Positions 1-5,218 of a stretch of DNA of 5,218 nt are shown one piece after another; position 1 is the first letter of the stretch; the number at the start of each line of letters is the position of its first letter. Source of the DNA: Erythrobacter sp. UBA3075 (GTDB lineage: Bacteria > Pseudomonadota > Alphaproteobacteria > Sphingomonadales > Sphingomonadaceae); contig DFBR01000020.1 of NCBI GenBank assembly GCA_002367375.1, forward strand, positions 3,005-8,222, read 5' to 3'. The translations under genes were made by a program, and so were the position numbers. The notes under the pieces were generated by a model. The model worked only from the letters and a program-made list of their open reading frames with translations, was not told where the DNA came from and did no database searches.

Positions 1-1323
1 GCGCTTTTGTTGGTCGCCGCTGATCTAGCGTGGGGCCTGCGGGCGACGCAGATCGGCTCGTCAGCGGGGCCGTTGACCGGCCGTGCGCTGCCGCTGCTCG
101 GCTTTGCCGTGACCACGCAGACAGCGATGATTGCCGTCGGCGTCTATGGATCGGAGGCGCTGCGCTCCATGCGCTTTGCGAGCGCGCGGCTGCTGGTTGC
201 AGTCAGTCTGGCGATTCTAGCGCTGGCGATGATCGAATTCCTCTTGCCGGGAGACACCTTCTGGCGCTCAATTCTCCTCTACGCGATGATACTGGCCACC
301 GTGTTGCTGGTGCTCAACCGGCTAGTTGTGGGCGGTATCCTTGGCACTTCGGCGTTCCGCCGCCGCGTGCTTGTGCTGGGTGCTGGACTGCGTGCAGAGC
401 GGTTGAAGGCGCTGGCGGAGAAACCGGAAAGCGGTTTTGCCGTGGTCGGCTACATCAGCATGGCCGACAGCCAGCCGCAGGTCGCCGAAGCCATCGCGCG
501 TTCGGCTATCAAGGACTTGAGCGCCCATGTCGCCAATCTGGGTGCGACCGAAGTCGTCCTCGCGCTGGAAGAACGCCGCAATGCGCTGCCATTGAAGGAT
601 TTGGTGCGGGTCAAGACTACAGGCGTCCACGTCAACGAATTTTCCAGCTTCCTTGAGCGTGAGACAGGCCGCGTCGATCTCGACACGCTTAACCCCAGTT
701 GGCTGATTTTCTCCGATGGTTTCTCGTCAGGCCGCGCGATGTCCAGCGTGGCCAAGCGTATATTTGATATCTTCGCCAGCGGACTGCTCTTGCTGCTGAC
801 ATTTCCAATTATCGCGCTGTTTGCGCTGATCGTAAAACTGGACAGCAAAGGCCCCGCCTTTTTCCGCCAGCAACGCGTCGGGCTGTATGGTCAAACGTTT
901 GAACTGGTGAAGCTGCGTTCCATGCGCACCGATGCAGAGAAGGATGGCGCGAAGTGGGCCGAGAAATCCGACCCGCGCATCACCCGTGTCGGCAGCTTCA
1001 TCCGCAAGGTGCGGATCGACGAATTGCCGCAGGTCTGGACGGTGCTGACTGGCCATATGAGCTTTGTCGGCCCGCGCCCCGAAGTGCCGCAATTCGTCGA
1101 AGATCTGGATGACAAGCTGCCCTATTACGGTGAACGTCATATGGTGAAGCCGGGCATCACCGGCTGGGCGCAAATCAACTACCCCTATGGAGCCAGCATA
1201 GAGGATTCGCGGCATAAGCTGGAATACGACCTCTATTACGCCAAGAATTACACGCCCTTCCTCGACCTGCTGATTATGTTGCAGACACTGCGCGTGGTGC
1301 TGTGGCCGGAAGGCGCGCGCTGA
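1..1323 (+). CDS. XrtA/PEP-CTERM-associated undecaprenyl-phosphate sugar-phosphate transferase (5' partial)
   Basis: This membrane enzyme is expected to transfer a sugar-1-phosphate from a nucleotide sugar to a polyprenyl phosphate at the cytoplasmic face, the first step of exopolysaccharide assembly. The reading frame is open to the left edge, so the true start and probably a short N-terminal stretch are missing; 440 residues are visible. Hydrophobic segments lie near residues 1-12, 31-49, 64-82 and 88-108. A Rossmann-like region follows, with RRRVLVLGAG at about 120-129. The bacterial sugar transferase domain starts at KRIFD (252-256) and runs to about 435. It contains KLRSMRTDAE, RIDELPQVW with the D340-E341 pair that matches the catalytic Asp-Glu dyad of PglC-type enzymes, VGPRPE (356-361) and PGITGWAQI. 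The architecture fits the TIGR03013 group, the sugar transferases found with PEP-CTERM/exosortase systems, and the prsK-prsR genes just downstream support this. The sugar donor cannot be read from the sequence. The stop TGA overlaps the prsK start by one base. Confidence 0.93.
   Translation, partial: ALLLVAADLAWGLRATQIGSSAGPLTGRALPLLGFAVTTQTAMIAVGVYGSEALRSMRFASARLLVAVSLAILALAMIEFLLPGDTFWRSILLYAMILATVLLVLNRLVVGGILGTSAFRRRVLVLGAGLRAERLKALAEKPESGFAVVGYISMADSQPQVAEAIARSAIKDLSAHVANLGATEVVLALEERRNALPLKDLVRVKTTGVHVNEFSSFLERETGRVDLDTLNPSWLIFSDGFSSGRAMSSVAKRIFDIFASGLLLLLTFPIIALFALIVKLDSKGPAFFRQQRVGLYGQTFELVKLRSMRTDAEKDGAKWAEKSDPRITRVGSFIRKVRIDELPQVWTVLTGHMSFVGPRPEVPQFVEDLDDKLPYYGERHMVKPGITGWAQINYPYGASIEDSRHKLEYDLYYAKNYTPFLDLLIMLQTLRVVLWPEGAR
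1308..1313 (+). promoter_or_regulatory. Shine-Dalgarno sequence for prsK
   Basis: GGAAGG lies inside the 3' end of the sugar transferase gene, nine bases before the ATG at 1323. It supports that ATG over the in-frame GTG at 1302, which would add only seven residues, lie further inside the upstream gene and lose this site. Confidence 0.7.
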
Positions 1324-3431
1324 TGGGCATTGCCTGGGATCTGGCGATTTATCTCACATTCCTCGCCGCAGCTGTTGCAGCGGTAGCGCTGGGTTTGTGG
1401 GTCGGGACAAACCAGCGTGCGCGCGGCCCGGCTGCCAGCGCCAGTGCCGTCGCGCTGGCCCTCGCGGCAATCTGGAGCTTCACTGTCGCCGGTTTTGGCC
1501 GCGAAAGCCTTGCCGCTGAAGTGTTGCTGGTGGTGAGCAATCTGGGCTGGTTGTGGATGCTCTATCGCTTGTTCGGCCATGATGACCGTGACAAGAGCCT
1601 CGGCCCGATCCGCCCGGTGGTCGCGGCGCTCGCCTTTGTCGAGATGATGCAATTCGCCCTGTTCGCAGCGCGATTGCAGTATGATCTCCAACCCGAAGCA
1701 CAGGTGCTGATCCTGCAATTCGTGTTCACCTTTCGGCTGCTTCTGTGCATCGGCGCGTTGGTGCTGGTACACAATCTGTATGCCGGGGCAGCGCAGCAGG
1801 CGCGCCTTGCCCTGCGCTGGCCCGCTGCTGCGCTGGGCGTGCTGTTTCTCTTCGATCTCAACCTTTATACCATTGCCTATCTCGGCAACGGCTTGCCGCA
1901 AGTGCTGGGAGATCTGCGTGCGCTTGCCTTGCTGGTGGCAGTGGCGCTGCTTGGCATTGGCATGGTCCGCAATAAGACCGAATTGCGCTTCAGCCCGTCG
2001 CGCAGCTTTGCGTTTCAGTCATTCTCACTGCTGTTGATCGGTGCCTATCTGGTCGTGATGGTCGTTGTGGCGCAGGGCCTCAGCTTTGTTGGTAGCGATT
2101 ATGGGCGTATGTTGCAGGCAGGCTTTGTCCTGCTCGCCAGCCTTGTCGCGCTGACGGTCCTGCCGTCCAAGAAATTGCGCGGCTGGCTGCGCGTGACGCT
2201 TTCCAAAAACCTTTTCCAGCACCGTTATGATTACCGGTCCGAATGGCTGCGCTTCACCGATACGATCGGGCGCGCCGGGCCGCAGGCTCCGCCGCTGCTG
2301 GAGCGCGCGGTGCAGGCTGTGGCGGATATTACTGACAGCCCGTCGGGCATATTGCTGACCCCGCGTGAAGAAGGCGGCATGGCGCTTGCTGCGCGCTGGC
2401 AATGGCCGGATATCGATGTGCCGGGCGAAGCGCTATCGGCTGATGGCGCGCGCTTCTTTGAAGAAAGCCAGTTCATTCTCGATCTCGACGATATTCGCCG
2501 GGATCATGAGAGCGGCGTGCCCGCTGCTGCCAGCCCGGACTGGCTGCTTGATGATGATCGCGCCTGGGCGTTGGTGCCCTTGTTGCATTACGAGCGGTTG
2601 GTCGCTGTGGTGCTGCTCGCACGGCCACCGATGGCACGGCAACTCGATTGGGAGGATTTCGACCTGCTGCGCATCGTGGGGCGCCAGCTCGCCAGCTATC
2701 TGGCCGAGCAAACCAGTCAGGACGCGTTGAGCGAGGCGCAGCGATTCGATGAATTCAACCGCCGCATCGCTTTCGTGATGCACGACATCAAGAATCTGGC
2801 GAGCCAGCTCTCGCTGCTCGCCGGAAATGCCGAAAAACACGCCGACAAGCCCGAATTCAGGGCAGACATGATCCTGACTCTGCGCAATTCGACCGACAAA
2901 TTGCAGGCGCTGCTCGCGCGGCTTGGGCGCTATGGCAGCATGGGCGGGACCGAGCGCGGCGATGTTGAACTGGGCGCTCTGATCGAGAAGATCGCCGCAC
3001 AATATGCTGACCGGCATCAGGTGACGCTGATCGAGAATGCGAATTGCCGCGTGAAAGCCGATGCGGAGGCGCTCGAACAGGCTCTGGTGCATCTGGTGCA
3101 GAATGCAGTGGAGGCGAGCGAGGCTAAATCTCCGGTTCTCCTCAACCTGCGGCAAGAGCACGGCAATGCGGTGCTTGAAGTGATCGATTCGGGCAGCGGC
3201 ATGTCGCCTGAATATATTCGCACCCGGCTGTTCAAGCCGTTCCATTCCTCCAAGCCCGGCGGGTTCGGAATCGGTGCCTATGAGGCGCGGGAATTGGTCC
3301 GCGCCATGGGCGGGCGCCTCGATGTCGAATCGCGCGAAGGGTTGGGCACGCGCTTCGTGCTGCGCCTGACACTGAGTGAAGAGGGCGATCTGATCAACGC
3401 GATGCAAAATTCCAAGAAAGAGGTGGCGTGA
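1323..3431 (+). CDS. prsK: PEP-CTERM system sensor histidine kinase PrsK
   Basis: This is the inner-membrane sensor kinase of the PrsK/PrsR pair, expected to autophosphorylate and pass the phosphate to PrsR. From the ATG at 1323 it has 702 residues. The N-terminal part has about nine hydrophobic segments (roughly 5-27, 39-58, 64-84, 97-116, 128-150, 165-187, 198-214, 230-252, 263-280). A linker with NLFQHRYDYRSEWLRFT (296-312), typical of PrsK proteins, leads into a GAF-like domain at about 320-470. The catalytic part has the H-box FVMHDIKN with H487 as the likely phosphorylated residue, the N-box with N594, the G1 box DSGSGM from D622, FKPF at 637-640, and the G2 box GGFGIG at 646-651. All the residues needed for ATP binding and phosphotransfer appear present. 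The H-box reads HDIKN, closer to the HEIKN of NtrB-like kinases than to the common HELRTP. The gene overlaps both neighbours by one base (TGATG), so translational coupling is likely. The signal sensed is unknown. Confidence 0.95.
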   Translation: MGIAWDLAIYLTFLAAAVAAVALGLWVGTNQRARGPAASASAVALALAAIWSFTVAGFGRESLAAEVLLVVSNLGWLWMLYRLFGHDDRDKSLGPIRPVVAALAFVEMMQFALFAARLQYDLQPEAQVLILQFVFTFRLLLCIGALVLVHNLYAGAAQQARLALRWPAAALGVLFLFDLNLYTIAYLGNGLPQVLGDLRALALLVAVALLGIGMVRNKTELRFSPSRSFAFQSFSLLLIGAYLVVMVVVAQGLSFVGSDYGRMLQAGFVLLASLVALTVLPSKKLRGWLRVTLSKNLFQHRYDYRSEWLRFTDTIGRAGPQAPPLLERAVQAVADITDSPSGILLTPREEGGMALAARWQWPDIDVPGEALSADGARFFEESQFILDLDDIRRDHESGVPAAASPDWLLDDDRAWALVPLLHYERLVAVVLLARPPMARQLDWEDFDLLRIVGRQLASYLAEQTSQDALSEAQRFDEFNRRIAFVMHDIKNLASQLSLLAGNAEKHADKPEFRADMILTLRNSTDKLQALLARLGRYGSMGGTERGDVELGALIEKIAAQYADRHQVTLIENANCRVKADAEALEQALVHLVQNAVEASEAKSPVLLNLRQEHGNAVLEVIDSGSGMSPEYIRTRLFKPFHSSKPGGFGIGAYEARELVRAMGGRLDVESREGLGTRFVLRLTLSEEGDLINAMQNSKKEVA
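3419..3423 (+). promoter_or_regulatory. Shine-Dalgarno sequence for prsR
   Basis: AGAGG within the last codons of prsK ends seven bases before the ATG at 3431. It favours this ATG over the GTG one codon upstream at 3428; the two differ by a single residue. Confidence 0.65.
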
Positions 3432-4795
3432 TGGCCGACCAGAAACCCAAATTGCTGATTGTCGAGGATGACGAGGGCCTGCAGGCGCAGCTCAAATGGG
3501 CCTATGAGGACTTCGACGTGGTCATCGTGGGGGACCGGGCGAGCGCCATTGCTGCGCTGCGTGCGGAAGAGCCACCCGTGGTCACGCTCGACCTCGGCCT
3601 GCCACCTGACCCCGATGGCACCACTGAAGGTTTCGCTGTGCTGGACGAAATCATGGCGCTCAAGCCAGATACCAAGGTCATCGTCGCATCGGGCCATGGC
3701 GCGCGTGAAAGTGCGCTGGGCGCTATCGAACACGGAGCCTATGATTTCTACCAGAAGCCCGTCGATATCGAACAGCTTGGCCTGATCGTTCGGCGCGCCT
3801 TCAATCTGCACCGGATCGAAGTCGAAAATCGCGCGCTGGCTGCAAAGGCGGGAGAGGGCAACACTGTGCTCGGCGGCCTCATCACCTCGGCCCCGGAAAT
3901 GGTGAAAGTCGCACGCACGATTGAGCGTGTGGCGAACACCAATGTTTCGGTCATGCTGCTGGGCGGCAGCGGGACGGGCAAGGAATTGCTCGCCAAGGGA
4001 TTGCACGACGCGAGCACCCGTAAGGACGGCAATTTCATCGCGATCAACTGCGCGGCAATCCCTGAAAACCTGCTCGAAAGTGAATTGTTCGGGCATGAAA
4101 AAGGTGCGTTTACCGGCGCGGTGAAGACCACCGAAGGCAAGATCGAGCTGGCCGCTGGCGGCACGCTGTTCCTCGATGAAGTGGGCGACATTCCGCTCCC
4201 GCTCCAAGTTAAATTGCTGCGCTTCCTGCAGGAACGCACGATTGAACGGATTGGCGGGCGCAAGTCGATCCCGGTCGACACCCGCATCGTGTGCGCGACG
4301 CATCAGGACCTTGAAGCGATGATCGCTGACGGACGGTTTCGTGAGGATCTGTTTTATCGCCTTGCGGAGGTTGTGGTGAAAATCCCGGCACTGGCCGAGC
4401 GCCCGGGCGATGCCACGCTGCTTGCCAAGGCATTCCTCAAACGCTTTTCGGAAGAGATGAATCCGGCGGTCACCGGCTTTGCGCCAGACGCGCTGGCAGC
4501 CATTGATGGCTGGAATTGGCCGGGCAATGTCCGTGAGCTGGAGAACCGCGTCAAACGTGCTGTCATCATGGCGGAAGGCAAGCTGATTGGCGCCGAGGAT
4601 CTCGATCTGGGCGATGGCAAGGAAGAGGATGCCGCTGTCCTCAATCTGAAGAGCGCGCGCGAGAAATCGGACCGCAAGGTGATCCGCCACGCGCTTGCCC
4701 GCAGCGAAGGCAATATCTCCAGCACGGCCAAGATGCTCGGCATCAGCCGCCCGACGCTTTACGATCTGCTGAAGCAATACGACTTGCAAGCCTAA
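3431..4795 (+). CDS. prsR: PEP-CTERM system sigma-54-dependent response regulator PrsR
   Basis: This NtrC-type transcription activator is the expected partner of PrsK, opening sigma-54 (RpoN) promoters when phosphorylated. It has 454 residues, a normal length for the family, in three domains. The receiver (about 1-125) has the acidic pocket E12-D13-D14, phospho-acceptor D54 in TLDLGLPPDPDG (a PrsR hallmark), switch residue S87 and K109. The AAA+ domain (about 145-385) has Walker A GGSGTGKE (178-185, K184), the sigma-54 contact loop GAFTGA (225-230), Walker B GGTLFLDE (243-250), the FREDLFYRL segment and a WPGNVRELEN motif. A Fis-type helix-turn-helix for DNA binding occupies about 428-449 at the C terminus. 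The second Walker A residue is Gly where most NtrC-family proteins have Glu. In known PEP-CTERM systems PrsR acts on promoters of PEP-CTERM protein genes; the targets here are not in the window. Translation is probably coupled to prsK through the TGATG overlap. Confidence 0.96.
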   Translation: MADQKPKLLIVEDDEGLQAQLKWAYEDFDVVIVGDRASAIAALRAEEPPVVTLDLGLPPDPDGTTEGFAVLDEIMALKPDTKVIVASGHGARESALGAIEHGAYDFYQKPVDIEQLGLIVRRAFNLHRIEVENRALAAKAGEGNTVLGGLITSAPEMVKVARTIERVANTNVSVMLLGGSGTGKELLAKGLHDASTRKDGNFIAINCAAIPENLLESELFGHEKGAFTGAVKTTEGKIELAAGGTLFLDEVGDIPLPLQVKLLRFLQERTIERIGGRKSIPVDTRIVCATHQDLEAMIADGRFREDLFYRLAEVVVKIPALAERPGDATLLAKAFLKRFSEEMNPAVTGFAPDALAAIDGWNWPGNVRELENRVKRAVIMAEGKLIGAEDLDLGDGKEEDAAVLNLKSAREKSDRKVIRHALARSEGNISSTAKMLGISRPTLYDLLKQYDLQA

Positions 4796-4820
4796 GGCCA
4801 GCCCGGCACAGCGCGCAGCC

Positions 4821-5218
4821 ATGTTGAGGCGCGTTCTGACCCTTTTCGACCCGCTTGTGCGGCTGTTGTTGCTAGCGATTCTGCTGGCGAGCATTGTCCC
4901 GGTAACGGGCGAAGGCAAAGCGGTCGCGCGGCTCGTGTCCGACGGTGCGATCTTCTTTCTGTTCCTCCTCAACGGCCTGCGCCTGCCGCGCGCCGACGTG
5001 CTGCGCGGGATTGGCAATATACGTTTCCTGCTGCCACTGGCTCTGTGGGTGTTTGCTGCGATGGGGCTGGCGGGCTGGGCGATGTTCCACCTTGCTGACA
5101 ACACCTTGCCGCCTGCGATTGCACTGGGGTTCCTCTTTCTTGGCGTGCTCCCCTCTACGGTGCAATCGGCGACTACCTACACTTCGCTAGCTGGCGGGAA
5201 TGTTGCCCATTCGGTGGT
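4821..5218 (+). CDS. Bile acid:sodium symporter family protein, SBF-like (3' partial)
   Basis: This is the N-terminal 132 codons of a multi-pass inner-membrane transporter of the BASS superfamily, in the SBF-like branch (PF13593 type, related to YfeH and SLC10A7) that usually has about 320-340 residues. The frame stays open to the right edge. Visible features are LFDPLVRLLLLAILLA (about 8-23) in the first membrane helix, a second helix ending in FLLNGLRL (48-55), where many relatives have a similar GLRL motif, further helices at about 68-90 and 98-112, and the conserved stretch LPSTVQSATTYTSLAGGN (110-127), the best family signature. The ATG at 4821 is the first plausible start; there is no clear Shine-Dalgarno sequence (GCGCGCAGCC precedes it). 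It follows prsR by 25 bases with no visible terminator, so read-through or reinitiation from the operon is possible. The substrate is unknown, and a role in the PEP-CTERM system is not implied by the family. Confidence 0.85.
   Translation, partial: MLRRVLTLFDPLVRLLLLAILLASIVPVTGEGKAVARLVSDGAIFFLFLLNGLRLPRADVLRGIGNIRFLLPLALWVFAAMGLAGWAMFHLADNTLPPAIALGFLFLGVLPSTVQSATTYTSLAGGNVAHSV

Noticed and set aside
342..360. TGGCAC followed by a GC-rich stretch, resembling the -24 half of a sigma-54 promoter.
   Set aside because: There is no TTGC at the required -12 spacing and it lies inside a coding region. A similar TGGCACG near 2633 also lacks the second half. I found no credible sigma-54 promoter in the window.
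30..656. A 208-codon + strand open frame within the sugar transferase gene.
   Set aside because: It is out of frame with the conserved transferase sequence, is rich in Arg, Gly and Cys, and has no recognisable motif.
1302..1322. GTG at 1302 as an upstream start for prsK.
   Set aside because: It would extend the overlap with the sugar transferase to 22 bases and place the Shine-Dalgarno sequence downstream of the start. The ATG at 1323 is well spaced from GGAAGG.
2433..3407. A 324-codon open frame on the - strand opposite the catalytic half of prsK.
   Set aside because: It is fully antisense to conserved kinase motifs and its translation shows no recognisable domain, so it is a shadow of prsK.
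4796..4820. Possible terminator between prsR and the transporter gene.
   Set aside because: The short GGCC/GGC stretches do not form a convincing stem and there is no T-run after them.
3278..5104. A 608-codon open frame on the - strand opposite prsR and the transporter start.
   Set aside because: It lies opposite prsR, whose every domain motif is intact. Its product is low in complexity, rich in Arg, Ala and His, and resembles no family I know. Long antisense frames of this kind are common in GC-rich genes with biased codon use.

Overview
The window looks like a chromosomal segment of an alphaproteobacterium, most likely a sphingomonad (Erythrobacteraceae or a relative). The GC content is roughly 60% by eye, the genes are densely packed, and the proteins match the sphingomonad versions of the XrtA/PEP-CTERM regulatory genes. 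This placement is an inference from protein character; there is no rRNA or other phylogenetic marker here.

All four genes are on the + strand. They are: (1) a polyprenyl-phosphate sugar-phosphate transferase of the XrtA/PEP-CTERM-associated type, 5' end cut off (1-1323); (2) the membrane histidine kinase PrsK (1323-3431); (3) the sigma-54-dependent response regulator PrsR (3431-4795); (4) the first 132 codons of a bile acid:sodium symporter family (SBF-like) membrane protein, cut off by the right edge (4821-5218). Genes 1-2 and 2-3 are each joined by the same one-base TGATG stop/start overlap. Each downstream start has a good Shine-Dalgarno sequence inside the preceding gene. The first three genes therefore look like one translationally coupled operon. 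The symporter follows after a 25-base gap with no visible terminator.

Known biology suggests how they work together. The exosortase A (XrtA) system sorts PEP-CTERM proteins and is found with extracellular polysaccharide synthesis genes. The sugar transferase would start the lipid-linked glycan. PrsK and PrsR form a two-component pair, with PrsR driving RpoN-dependent promoters, probably of PEP-CTERM protein genes elsewhere. The exosortase, PrsT, the remaining polysaccharide genes and the operon promoter would lie outside the window. The symporter is probably an adjacent transport gene with no demonstrated link.

I found no RNA genes, mobile elements, CRISPR arrays, notable repeats or gene-free stretches. 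The system is a recognised one. The more interesting points are the tight coupling of glycan initiation to the regulators, a Walker A variant in PrsR, and the multi-pass sensor region of PrsK.
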